Below are positions 1 to 7,897 of a DNA stretch of 64,000 bases, piece by piece. Origin of the DNA: Clostridium rectalis (GTDB taxonomy: Bacteria; Bacillota; Clostridia; Clostridiales; Clostridiaceae); the NCBI RefSeq assembly GCF_900626095.1, contig NZ_UYZZ01000003.1:62001-126000 (forward strand). The letters run 5' to 3'. The notes beneath the pieces are model-generated. The model saw nothing but the letters and a program-made list of their open reading frames with translations. It was not told the origin of the DNA and made no database searches. Position numbers and translations under genes: made by a program. Every line of letters begins with the position of its first letter. The stretch's first letter is position 1.

Positions 1-406
1 AATATATTATATCTGGTTTTTCTATTTTCTCTCTTACAATGGATAAAAGCTTATATGAAAATTCTTCAGTTATAGTAATGCTAGCATAATATTTACCGTA
101 CTTTACCCCATTTTTCGCATCCTCTTCATCAACGAAAACCCATCCTATATTTTTATTTTCATTTAAGCTTTTTACAAGCTCTTCTCCAACATTTACAGAA
201 ATATCTTTGTAAGAACTACCTTTATCCTTATTTACAATAGCAACTTTTATTCCCCTTGTATTTCCATAAGGGTCCCAAGAAGACCTTATATTAAACCATG
301 CATACAATGACGGTAAAATAATAAGTCCTAAAACTATCACTGTTGCAACCCAATTAGATAATATATTTAATATATCCCTTTTATAAATGCAAAAAATATT
401 TTTCAT
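1..406 (-). CDS. YhgE/Pip-family membrane protein, N-terminal part only
   Basis: An open frame starts at an ATG at 404-406 and runs off the window edge after about 135 codons with no stop. A GAAGG-type ribosome binding site lies just upstream. Residues 1-15 are basic. A hydrophobic helix follows at about 17-40 and includes VLGLIILPSLYAWFNI. After it comes an extracytoplasmic stretch with SSWDPYGNTRGIKVAIVN. This order, and especially the SWDPYGNT segment, is typical of the N-terminus of the YhgE/Pip ('phage infection protein') family of large multi-spanning membrane proteins related to ABC-2 exporters. The rest of the protein lies outside the window, so a specific role cannot be given. Confidence 0.8.
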   Translation of the reverse strand, partial: MKNIFCIYKRDILNILSNWVATVIVLGLIILPSLYAWFNIRSSWDPYGNTRGIKVAIVNKDKGSSYKDISVNVGEELVKSLNENKNIGWVFVDEEDAKNGVKYGKYYASITITEEFSYKLLSIVREKIEKPDIIY

Positions 407-474
407 ATACCTTCAGCCTTTCTAAAACTATTTATACATATTTATTATCTTTAATGAAGGCCAAAATAATACAT

Positions 475-508
475 AAAAAGCAGGTTAATTAATTTTAACC
501 TGCTTTTT
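475..508 (-). terminator. Rho-independent terminator of the 2-hydroxyacid dehydrogenase gene
   Basis: Inverted repeat with about 14-bp arms (AAAAAGCAGGTTAA and its complement) around a short AT loop. It lies directly after the stop of the minus-strand gene ending at 518 and ends in a T-run on that strand. Confidence 0.85.
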
Positions 509-517
509 ATTCTGCTT

Positions 518-1474
518 TTACTTGCTTATTAAATTCTGGGGATTTCCCTCTTTCCATTTAGCTATATTTTCAATTACTATATGAGCCCTTCTTACCATGG
601 CCTCTTTTGTAGCAAAACCAATATGAGGTGTAACCACTACACTTGGAACATTTAATAAATCATATTCTCTTTCAAGTGGTGGTTCATTATCAAATACGTC
701 TATTCCAGCTCCTGCAATACGTCCCTCTTTTAAAGCCTTTGCTAAAGCTTTATTATCTATAATGGATCCTCTAGCCGTATTTATAATTACAGCACTCCTT
801 TTCATTAATCCTATCTTTTCTTTATTGATTAAATATTTTGTTTCATCTGTTAAAGGTACATGAACTGATACTATATCACTTTCTTTTAATAACTTATCTA
901 ATGAAACATATTTTATTCCCATATCTCCAATTTCAGATTTTTTACTTCTACTATATGCAATAACTTTGCATCCAAATACTTGTGCAATTTCTGCTACTTT
1001 AATGCCAATAGCTCCTGTTCCTATAATACCTAATGTCTTTCCTAATATTTCAGTTTGTCCATATCCACATTTTGTTTTTCCTTCTCTTGTAATCTTGTCT
1101 AATGGTACTATATTTCTAAACACAGAAAGCATTAAACCATATGTAAGTTCTGCCACAGATGATGTACTATAACCAGCTGCATTACAAACAACAATATTTT
1201 TTTCTAAGCAAGCATTTATATCTACATGATCTACTCCTGTAAAAGCAACAGATATCATCTTAAGGTTTTCTGCGGATTTTATAACTTCTCCTTTTAAAGG
1301 CATATTAGCAATTATTAATACATCTGCGCCCATTACTCTTTCTTTTAAAATATCTGTGTCCTCAATTCTATCTTTATAAACTACTAATTCATTGCCATCC
1401 TTAATAATTGGCGACGCAATTTTTCTTATATCCTCTTCCGATATTCCAAGAGGTTCAAGTACCACTATTTTCAT
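518..1474 (-). CDS. D-isomer-specific 2-hydroxyacid dehydrogenase, NAD-dependent
   Basis: A 318-residue protein with the full fold of the D-2-hydroxyacid dehydrogenase family. It has an N-terminal substrate-binding half, then a Rossmann domain with GTGAIG at 152-157. The expected catalytic residues are present: Arg235 (in NTARGSII), Glu264 (in DNEPP) and His284 (in TPHIGF). These enzymes interconvert 2-oxo and D-2-hydroxy acids with NAD(H), in the cytoplasm. Sequence alone does not separate glycerate or phosphoglycerate dehydrogenase from a broader 2-ketoacid reductase. No serine biosynthesis gene is adjacent, which argues mildly against SerA. A strong AAGGAGGAATTTATA leader precedes the ATG. 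The gene is probably monocistronic, with its own terminator. Confidence 0.88.
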   Translation of the reverse strand: MKIVVLEPLGISEEDIRKIASPIIKDGNELVVYKDRIEDTDILKERVMGADVLIIANMPLKGEVIKSAENLKMISVAFTGVDHVDINACLEKNIVVCNAAGYSTSSVAELTYGLMLSVFRNIVPLDKITREGKTKCGYGQTEILGKTLGIIGTGAIGIKVAEIAQVFGCKVIAYSRSKKSEIGDMGIKYVSLDKLLKESDIVSVHVPLTDETKYLINKEKIGLMKRSAVIINTARGSIIDNKALAKALKEGRIAGAGIDVFDNEPPLEREYDLLNVPSVVVTPHIGFATKEAMVRRAHIVIENIAKWKEGNPQNLISK

Positions 1475-1548
1475 TATAAATTCCTCCTTAAAAAGTATTT
1501 ACGCTTATAATGTTATAACTTATCTATACATACTGCAACATTTAATAT

Positions 1549-1782
1549 TTATATAAATACATCATAGCCTATAGACTTCACTGCCTCTATTAATATATTA
1601 ACAGGTATATCAAATCCTTCCTTTAAAACCACAACCGCACTTTTCCTAATGTAACTTACCTTAGCTTTTTTAACTCCTTCTATACTAGTTATCGCTTTTT
1701 TTACAGTTAACTCACAATGTGGGCACATCATACCTTTAACCTTTAGCTTTATCTCCTTCTCGTTATTCTTCTTAAAAAACAT
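1549..1782 (-). CDS. Small heavy-metal-associated (HMA) domain protein, CopZ-like
   Basis: A 77-residue protein that is one HMA domain after a short basic N-terminus (MFFKKNNEK). The metal-binding loop reads GMMCPHC, the MxCxxC motif of copper chaperones and P-type ATPase N-domains. The rest follows the beta-alpha-beta-beta-alpha-beta pattern, ending IGYDVFI. Family members carry Cu(I) or other soft metals in the cytoplasm. No copper ATPase or CsoR gene is adjacent. A near-perfect Fur-type palindrome lies immediately upstream, so regulation by iron is more likely than by copper. That pairing is unusual for a CopZ-like protein, and the actual metal is open. Confidence 0.85.
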   Translation of the reverse strand: MFFKKNNEKEIKLKVKGMMCPHCELTVKKAITSIEGVKKAKVSYIRKSAVVVLKEGFDIPVNILIEAVKSIGYDVFI

Positions 1783-1796
1783 AAAATCACCCCCAG

Positions 1797-1831
1797 TTAA
1801 ATATGATAATGAATATCATTATCATATTTAA
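1797..1831 (-). promoter_or_regulatory. Fur-box-like operator upstream of the HMA gene
   Basis: A perfect inverted repeat with 16-bp arms (1797-1812 and 1816-1831) and a 3-base centre. Its core on the minus strand, GATAATGATATTCATTATC, differs at one position from the classical 19-bp Fur consensus. It lies 14 bases upstream of the HMA start codon and overlaps a possible TATGAT -10 box. Binding by Fur rather than a related regulator (PerR, Zur) is inference. Confidence 0.75.
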
Positions 1832-1880
1832 GTTTATCAGTCTTTTTGATTTTGGTAAAGGGTATCCAATAAAATACTTT

Positions 1881-2408
1881 TTAATTGTCATAATTAGTTA
1901 CTATTCCACTTTTATTCATAATAGGTTTTATTACTGATGATAGCGGAATGGTTATAGCCACTCCTAATGTTGTTGTTACTAAAGAAGATACCATCTTTAG
2001 TATAGCTGGGTAAAAACCAACAAATACAAGCCAATTAAATATAAAATATCCTAATAAAGATAGAATTCCACCAATTACAAAAGCAATTATGTTTTGCCAT
2101 ATACAATTTCCTTTTTTACCTCTTAAAAAGGAAATATAACCAACAGTATATCCTGTTAGCCCTTTTATTATAAAAGTAGGAAGCACCCATGCTACATATT
2201 TAGGATTAAATGCATCAAATAATGTACACCCTATTGCGCCTGCTATTCCTGCATCCTTTCCTATAACTATTGCGGAAATAAAGATAGCAGTAGTACCTAA
2301 ATGAATCATAGTACTACTTCCACCTATATCAATGGATATATGTAAATAAGTTCCTATGAAACATACAGCTGCGAAAAATCCTATTAATACCATTCTCTTA
2401 GCCTTCAT
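1881..2408 (-). CDS. ECF transporter S component (substrate-binding membrane subunit)
   Basis: About 175 residues, mostly hydrophobic, with five to six predicted membrane helices. The pattern (IHLGTTAIFISAIVIG near residue 40, then a Phe-Asp-Ala loop and LPTFIIKGLTGYTVGYI) is that of the ECF riboflavin-type S-component family. Such proteins bind a vitamin and are energised by a shared EcfA/A'/T module, which is not in this window. The substrate cannot be read from sequence. I place the start at the ATG at 2406-2408, because AGGAG lies 8 bases before it. An in-frame GTG three codons upstream overlaps that binding site. Confidence 0.8.
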   Translation of the reverse strand: MKAKRMVLIGFFAAVCFIGTYLHISIDIGGSSTMIHLGTTAIFISAIVIGKDAGIAGAIGCTLFDAFNPKYVAWVLPTFIIKGLTGYTVGYISFLRGKKGNCIWQNIIAFVIGGILSLLGYFIFNWLVFVGFYPAILKMVSSLVTTTLGVAITIPLSSVIKPIMNKSGIVTNYDN

Positions 2409-2634
2409 ACATCTCACTCCTCATTGTAAATTTTACCATATATTAATTATAAGTTACCTTTAATATTTTAAAAAGTGTATGGATACAGATATATAAAGCT
2501 GTTGTATAATTTATCATGAATTTTTATAAGTTAATTTCATATTTCTTGCATATTAATAATTAGTTTATCTTTTTAATGTATTAAATACATGCATAAATCT
2601 GTATATTTAATTTTATTTTTTTGAATTAATTATC

Positions 2635-2663
2635 TTGATAAACTCATATTTATACATTATAAT
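2635..2663 (+). promoter_or_regulatory. SigA-type promoter for the YjiH gene
   Basis: TTGATA at 2635-2640 and TATAAT at 2658-2663, separated by exactly 17 bases. It lies 40 bases before the YjiH start. The remaining divergent intergenic region (2409-2634) shows no riboswitch or repeat. Confidence 0.7.
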
Positions 2664-2703
2664 GTACATGCTATATGAATATTTATAAAAAGGAGCTACT
2701 AAT

Positions 2704-4062
2704 ATGGAAAATAAAATGAAATATAATTATTCTTTTAAAACTTTATTGCAATTTTTGTTTCCGTCCTTTATAGGAGTTATAATTTTTATGATTCCTATTA
2801 TATATAAAGGTGAAGTTACTATACCTATTGCAATTCTTTCTAAATCAGTTCAAAATTTACTTGGCAATAGTCTTCCAGGTATTATGACTGTTTTAATTTC
2901 TACAACTTTTATAATTAGTGCTTTGACTAAACTTTTAAAACCTAAATTTATACTTAAAAATAATTATTTAAACAACTTATTTAATGTACCTTTAATGTGG
3001 TTTATGTGTAGAGCACTAGGTTTCATTTTTGCAATTTGTACATTTTTTGAAATTGGTCCTATATGGATCTGGTCAGAAGACACAGGTGGACTATTATTAA
3101 ATAGCTTACTTCCAATATTATTTTCTGTATTTTTATTTGCAGGAATGTTTTTGCCGTTACTTTTAGATTTTGGTTTGTTAGAATTTTTCGGGATATTATT
3201 AACTAAAGTAATGAGACCTATCTTCAATCTACCTGGTCGTTCTTCAGTAGATTGCATAGCATCTTGGCTTGGAGATGGTACAATAGGTGTACTTCTTACT
3301 AGCAAACAATATGAAAATGGTTATTATACCAAAAGAGAAGCAGCGGTTATAGGTACAACTTTTTCTGCGGTTTCAATCACTTTTAGCTTAATAGTTATTG
3401 CCCAGGTAAACCTTACCCATATGTTTGTACCTTTTTATTTAACTGTAACCTTATCTGGAATCATTGCTGCTATAATAATCCCTCGTATTCCACCACTTTC
3501 AAGAAAACCTGATACACGTTACAATAATATAGAAGTGGAATATTCAGAGGTTATTCCAAAAGGTTATAATTCTTTAAAATGGGGGGTAGAAAAAGCTGTA
3601 GAAAAGGCATCTTCTAATCAGGGAATTTCTGGATTTTTAAATGGTGGAATTAAAAATATATTAGATATGTGGTTAGGAGTTGCTCCTGTAGTTATGTCTA
3701 TGGGTACACTAGCACTTATATTAGCTAATTATACTCCTATATTTAGATGGCTAGGTATGCCTTTTATTCCTTTATTAAATTTATTACAAATTCCTGAGGC
3801 ATCTAAAGCTTCTCAAACAATTATAATAGGTTTTGCGGATATGTTTATTCCATCAGTTATAGCTGCTACAATAAATAGTGAAATGACCAGATTTATAATA
3901 GCTTGTCTTTCTGTTACTCAGCTTATATATATGTCAGAAGTTGGTGGGCTTTTATTAGGATCGAAAATACCTGTTTCAATAAAAGACTTAGTAATAATAT
4001 TTATTCAGCGTACCTTAATAACATTACCTATTATTACTTTAATTGCACATATAATATTTTAA
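2704..4062 (+). CDS. YjiH-family (Gate domain) membrane transporter
   Basis: A 452-residue polytopic protein with about ten membrane helices. It matches the YjiH family from its N-terminal FPSFIGVIIFMIP segment through the 'nucleoside recognition' Gate repeats (DFGLLEFFGILLTKVMRP; IIGFADMFIPSVIA). It starts at an ATG 8 bases after AAGGAG. In enterobacteria yjiH lies next to yjiG and an isoaspartyl dipeptidase gene. Here the gene faces an M24 peptidase across a shared terminator. That context suggests movement of a peptide breakdown product, but the substrate is unknown and the link is inference. Confidence 0.78.
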   Translation: MENKMKYNYSFKTLLQFLFPSFIGVIIFMIPIIYKGEVTIPIAILSKSVQNLLGNSLPGIMTVLISTTFIISALTKLLKPKFILKNNYLNNLFNVPLMWFMCRALGFIFAICTFFEIGPIWIWSEDTGGLLLNSLLPILFSVFLFAGMFLPLLLDFGLLEFFGILLTKVMRPIFNLPGRSSVDCIASWLGDGTIGVLLTSKQYENGYYTKREAAVIGTTFSAVSITFSLIVIAQVNLTHMFVPFYLTVTLSGIIAAIIIPRIPPLSRKPDTRYNNIEVEYSEVIPKGYNSLKWGVEKAVEKASSNQGISGFLNGGIKNILDMWLGVAPVVMSMGTLALILANYTPIFRWLGMPFIPLLNLLQIPEASKASQTIIIGFADMFIPSVIAATINSEMTRFIIACLSVTQLIYMSEVGGLLLGSKIPVSIKDLVIIFIQRTLITLPIITLIAHIIF

Positions 4063-4090
4063 AAAAATGGGACTAAAAGTCCCATTTTTT
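4062..4090. terminator. Bidirectional terminator between YjiH and M24 peptidase genes
   Basis: Perfect 13-bp arms (4062-4074 and 4078-4090, AAAAAATGGGACT) around AAA. T-runs on both strands serve the convergent genes. Confidence 0.9.
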
Positions 4091-4133
4091 ATATTTCAAT
4101 TTAGCAATAAATTAACTTAATTAACATTAATTC

Positions 4134-5210
4134 TTATTTTATTACGGTTAATTCCTTGTTATAAGAATTTAATATCTCACATCCATTATCAGTTACTAAC
4201 ACTAAGTCTTCTATTCTTACTCCTACTTCATTTGGTAAGTATATTCCTGGTTCAACAGAAAATATCATTCCCGGCTTTAGAATATCGATATTTGTAGATG
4301 AAACATCCCCTAAATCATGTACATCTATTCCAATGGAATGTCCTGTTCTATGAGTGAAATATTTACCATATCCAAAGGACTCTATATATTCTCTAGCAAC
4401 TTTATCTATATCACAAAATCTAACACCAGGTTTTACACTATTAATAGCCCTTTTATTGGCCTCTAATACTATATTATAAATTTTTTTTGCATTATCAGAA
4501 ACACTTTTATAAAAAACAGTTCTGGTCATATCAGAGCAATAGGAATTAAATCTACATCCAATATCTATAATTATACCTTCTCCCTCCTTTAAAATTGTAT
4601 TATCTATTTCATGATGAGGATCTGAAGTGTTTTTCCCGTAAGCTAAAATCGGATCAAAAGAATATCCTTCTGCTCCTAAAGATTCATATATATTTAAAAG
4701 TTTTTCTCCTAATTTTTTCTCTGAATATTTTTTTGGAATAATTTTAATTATTTCTTCCATAGCCATATCATTTATCCTAGAAGCCTCTCTCATTAAATTT
4801 TTTTCTTCATAATCTTTACACATTCTAATTCTATCTATAATTACAGAAGCATTTACATATTCGCTTTCTTTATTTAATTCTATAAGTTTTAATAAAAATT
4901 TAGCAGGCCAGTTTTTATCTATACCTATAATTCCTTTTTTATCTATATGTTTACATAAAATCTCTACTGCATCATCGGTATCCTTAAATCTTATTTGTTC
5001 TAAATCTAAATTTTCACTTGTAGGAAATAATTCATTAATAAATAATTTATGCTGTCCATTTGTATTTAGATATAAAACAAGCATCCTTTCTCCTGGATAT
5101 ATCCATTGTCCAGTTAAATAAAATATAGATGCTGGATCTGAAATTATAATTTGGTTTATATTATTCTCTTTCATTGTTTCCAATGTTTTATTTAATCTGA
5201 AATTTTTCAC
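4134..5210 (-). CDS. M24-family Xaa-Pro aminopeptidase/dipeptidase
   Basis: A 358-residue cytosolic metallopeptidase with an N-terminal creatinase-like domain (to about residue 130) and a C-terminal pita-bread catalytic domain. The five expected dinuclear metal ligands are visible: Asp in IIDIGC, Asp in SDMTRT, His in HRTGHSIG, Glu in SVEPGIY and Glu in RIEDLV. Family members remove N-terminal residues before proline. Length is typical of the PepQ/YpdF type. The start is a GTG 8 bases after AGAGGGG. It probably works in peptide or amino acid fermentation. Whether it is a dipeptidase or an aminopeptidase is not decided. Confidence 0.9.
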   Translation of the reverse strand: MKNFRLNKTLETMKENNINQIIISDPASIFYLTGQWIYPGERMLVLYLNTNGQHKLFINELFPTSENLDLEQIRFKDTDDAVEILCKHIDKKGIIGIDKNWPAKFLLKLIELNKESEYVNASVIIDRIRMCKDYEEKNLMREASRINDMAMEEIIKIIPKKYSEKKLGEKLLNIYESLGAEGYSFDPILAYGKNTSDPHHEIDNTILKEGEGIIIDIGCRFNSYCSDMTRTVFYKSVSDNAKKIYNIVLEANKRAINSVKPGVRFCDIDKVAREYIESFGYGKYFTHRTGHSIGIDVHDLGDVSSTNIDILKPGMIFSVEPGIYLPNEVGVRIEDLVLVTDNGCEILNSYNKELTVIK

Positions 5211-5415
5211 TAAATATTCCCCTCTCTAACTAGTTTTATTGCAAAATTTATAACATGGCTTATTAAATAGTGTAACACTTTTTTTAAATATAAACAAAAT
5301 AACTACTTAAATAATTAAAAGAGAAATTTTAAATATTAAGTCTTCTCTCCTATCATTCTTTAATTTACAATTAAATTCTCTATATTTATTTTATTTTTTT
5401 GCGGTCCACTATTGA

Positions 5416-5610
5416 TCAAAAATCTTGAGTTTTTTTAAGTTCAACTATCTCCTTTTGATTTATTGTATTGTGGAAATTATACCAATTATACATTTCCTTT
5501 GTTTCTTCTTTACTTAATCCAACTTCCTTAGAAGTTATACCACATCCAATTAACATATTTTGAGCTATTGTCACTACTAAAATTGATAAAACTATTCTTT
5601 TTAATTTTAT
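5416..5610 (-). pseudogene. Remnant of a small lipoprotein gene, start codon apparently ATA
   Basis: Reading the minus strand from 5610 gives 64 codons and a TGA at 5416-5418. The product has a lipoprotein signal: a basic start (IKLKR), a hydrophobic run and the lipobox LIGC, then a polar tail with GLSKEETKEMYNWYNF. AGGGGG lies 5-6 bases before the first codon, but that codon is ATA and is preceded by an in-frame stop. The likeliest reading is a start ATG mutated to ATA. The tail is far too short for a substrate-binding protein. It lies downstream of an ABC ATPase fragment in the same orientation and may be part of the same decayed transporter. Confidence 0.5.
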
Positions 5611-5678
5611 TTAAATCCCCCTAAATTTATACACTTTTTAATTTTCACACATGGAAAGAGTACTTAATATATCATCTT

Positions 5679-6053
5679 TTAAATACATAAAATTTTTAAA
5701 TCTCTAGGATATTTTTCTTGTATGGTATATTCCTTTTTTACTATACCTATATCTAAAATTATAATTCTATGTCCCAATAAAAGTGCCTCTTCTATATTAT
5801 GGGTTATAAAAATTATTGCTTTTAGGGCTTTTTTATATAAGTTGATTATGTCCTGTTGTAAATACAATATAGTAAAATGATGTAATGCTGCAAAAGGTTC
5901 GTCCATAAACATCATATTGGGTTCATAAGATAATGTCCTTCCAATTTCAACTCTATAAGCCATACCACCTGATAATTCATAATGACAAAATTCTGAAAAC
6001 TCCTCTAACTTCATAAGTTTTAAATATTTATTCTTTAAATGTTCATTTCTTTT
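5679..6053 (-). pseudogene. C-terminal fragment of an SsuB/TauB-type ABC ATPase
   Basis: The frame is open on the minus strand from 6053 to a stop at 5679. It encodes the second half of a sulfonate/nitrate/taurine-type ATPase: KYLKLMKLEEF, signature LSGGM, Walker B MMFMDEPFAAL and the switch region ITHNIEEA. The first half with Walker A is absent and a stop precedes the fragment. Conserved positions have decayed: the D-loop reads FAALHHFT where ALD is expected, and the signature is followed by AYRVEIG. No permease is present. I read it as a dead remnant. Confidence 0.75.
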
Positions 6054-6159
6054 TTAATTCAAATGATACTCATTTTTATAAAGTATTGTATCATTTTCAA
6101 CATTCTTAGTGAAAATACCTTTTAAAATAATAAATAACTTATTTTTTAGATATAGGTTT

Positions 6160-6185
6160 TTATTATCAATTGATAATAATACTCA
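6160..6185 (+). promoter_or_regulatory. Palindrome / Fur-like site upstream of the CDF transporter
   Basis: Perfect 20-bp palindrome at 6160-6179 (TTATTATCAA and its complement). The overlapping TGATAATAATACTCA at 6171-6185 matches 13 of 15 positions of the 7-1-7 Fur consensus. It lies about 20 bases upstream of the -35 box of a metal exporter gene. It is a candidate metal-responsive operator; the regulator is not identified. Confidence 0.45.
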
Positions 6186-6206
6186 GAACTTATTTCCTGT
6201 TTAGTA

Positions 6207-6235
6207 TTCACATTTCAAAGGTTTTAGAGTATAAT
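6207..6235 (+). promoter_or_regulatory. SigA-type promoter for the CDF transporter
   Basis: TTCACA at 6207-6212 and TATAAT at 6230-6235 with a 17-base spacer, 38 bases before the chosen start codon. Confidence 0.6.
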
Positions 6236-6273
6236 GTTAATATAATTTTTATCAATTGAAAAGAGGTTTTCTT

Positions 6274-7143
6274 ATGAATGAATATAAACTAGGAAAAAAA
6301 GTATCTTTAATAACCATATTACTAAACCTGCTCCTATGTATTTTTAAAGTTATTGCAGGAATATTTGGTAAAAGTAGTGCTATGATAGCCGATGGTATTC
6401 ATACATTATCAGATGTAATAACAACAGTTATGGTAATTATAGGATTAAAAGTATCTAGCAAGAAAGAAGATGAATGTCATCCTTATGGGCATGAAAAGTT
6501 TGAACCTATTTGTGCAAAAATAATAAGTGCTTTATTATTTTTAACAGGTATTTTTATAGCTTATGAGGGTTTTAAAGTTTTATATAAAGGAAATTTCACT
6601 ACCCCAGGTAAAATTGCTTTAATAGCCGCAATAATATCTATAATAACAAAAGAATTAATGTATAGATACACTATAAAAACAGCTAAAAGAATCAAAAGTG
6701 TTTCTATGGAAGCAGATGCATGGCATCATAGATCTGATGCATTTTCATCTATAGGAACATTTGCAGGTATTTTGGGAGCACGTATAGGACTTAAAATATT
6801 AGATCCTATAACTAGTATCCTAGTTAGCTTATTTATAATAAAAGTAGGGATAGAATTCTACCTAAAGTCCATAAAAGAATTGGTAGATAGTTCTGCTGAT
6901 AAAGAAATAATTGAAAAAATTAAAGAAAAAACTTTAACAATCAGTGGGGTTGAAGAAATTCACAATTTAAAAACTAGAAATTTCGGTAGCAAAATATATG
7001 TAGACATAGAAATTTCTATTGATAGTAAATTAAGCGTTGAAAAAAGTCATGAAATAGCCACTAAAGTGCATGATACTTTAGAAAGAGATATTAATAATAT
7101 AAAACATTGTATGGTTCATGTTGAGCCTTATTATCTTAAATAA
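6274..7143 (+). CDS. Cation diffusion facilitator (CDF) family metal exporter
   Basis: About 289 residues with six predicted membrane helices and a C-terminal cytoplasmic domain (from about 205). The metal-site motifs are in place: ADGIHTLSD in helix 2 and HHRSD in helix 5. The cytosolic domain has the alpha-beta pattern ending HCMVHVEPY. CDF proteins export divalent cations (Zn, Fe, Mn, Co) in exchange for protons. The ATG at 6274 is preferred over the TTG at 6256 because AAGAGG lies 7 bases before it. A possible Fur-like operator upstream would favour iron or manganese, but the substrate is not proven. Confidence 0.88.
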   Translation: MNEYKLGKKVSLITILLNLLLCIFKVIAGIFGKSSAMIADGIHTLSDVITTVMVIIGLKVSSKKEDECHPYGHEKFEPICAKIISALLFLTGIFIAYEGFKVLYKGNFTTPGKIALIAAIISIITKELMYRYTIKTAKRIKSVSMEADAWHHRSDAFSSIGTFAGILGARIGLKILDPITSILVSLFIIKVGIEFYLKSIKELVDSSADKEIIEKIKEKTLTISGVEEIHNLKTRNFGSKIYVDIEISIDSKLSVEKSHEIATKVHDTLERDINNIKHCMVHVEPYYLK

Positions 7144-7159
7144 TTATATATAAATTAAT

Positions 7160-7196
7160 AAGACTAGCTTAAATTAAAATGATTTAAGTTAGTCTT
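7160..7196. terminator. Bidirectional terminator between CDF and phosphoesterase genes
   Basis: 15-bp arms (7160-7174 and 7182-7196) with one wobble pair, serving convergent genes. The hairpin overlaps the last codons of the minus-strand gene. Confidence 0.75.
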
Positions 7197-7656
7197 TTAT
7201 GTATTTAAACTTAATTTTTAACTCATTAGATTCAAAATACAAAATCGCTATGCTTATTGGTAAATTAAACCTCTTAGGTCCTGCACCCCCAGGGTTTATA
7301 AATAATACATTATCTTTTTCCATTTTGCAAGCTATATGAGAATGTCCAACTACAACTATATCAACACCAGCCACTTTTAAATCAATATCTAAAGTATTAA
7401 TATCATGTATAATATATATACACTTTCCTTGAAACTCAATCATTTCTGAAAAGGGTAATATCTTTTTTAAATTACCTTTATCACAGTTTCCTCTCACACT
7501 TATTACTTTACTTATTTTATTTAATTCATTTAATATATCTTCATTACCCATGTCACCCGCATGAATTATTAGATTCACCCCCTTTAATTCTTTTATAAAT
7601 TCCTTTCTCAAAAGTCCATGGGTATCTGAAATAATCCCTATTTTTTTATTCTTCAT
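7189..7656 (-). CDS. YfcE/MJ0936-type metallophosphoesterase
   Basis: A protein of about 155 residues with the calcineurin-like phosphoesterase motifs in order: SDTHG near the start, HAGDMGN near 40, RGNCD near 60, and VVGHSH near 105, followed by a Gly-rich NPGGAG. These bind two metal ions and hydrolyse phosphodiesters in the cytosol. The physiological substrate is unknown. I choose the ATG at 7654-7656, which follows GGAGGG by 4-5 bases. An in-frame TTG four codons earlier overlaps that site. Confidence 0.88.
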   Translation of the reverse strand: MKNKKIGIISDTHGLLRKEFIKELKGVNLIIHAGDMGNEDILNELNKISKVISVRGNCDKGNLKKILPFSEMIEFQGKCIYIIHDINTLDIDLKVAGVDIVVVGHSHIACKMEKDNVLFINPGGAGPKRFNLPISIAILYFESNELKIKFKYIKD

Positions 7657-7847
7657 ATTTCCCTCCAATTTAAATATAATAAAACTTATAGTAAAAGATT
7701 TAACCTAAATAAAAATTATATAATATAAAGTTTTATATTATATATATTAAAATTTTATTATTGTCTATACTAAATGCACAGTTCCATTATACAATAATAA
7801 ACTATTAATAAAAAACTTTACTGGGGATAAAATAATATATGTTTAAA

Positions 7848-7884
7848 AAATAGATAGTAAAAATTATACTCTTACTATCTATTT
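7848..7884 (-). terminator. Terminator of the GntR-ABC operon
   Basis: Perfect 13-bp arms (7848-7860 and 7872-7884, AAATAGATAGTAA) just after the last gene of the minus-strand operon. Confidence 0.8.
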
Positions 7885-7897
7885 AAAATATATTATT

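Noticed and set aside
2409-2634. AT-rich leader before the YjiH gene as a possible riboswitch
   Set aside because: No conserved aptamer block (cobalamin, SAM, guanine, lysine, TPP or FMN type) can be found; only a promoter is supported.
2964-3305. Long antisense frame inside the YjiH gene
   Set aside because: It is a complement of a clearly conserved membrane protein and has no ribosome binding site or recognisable product.
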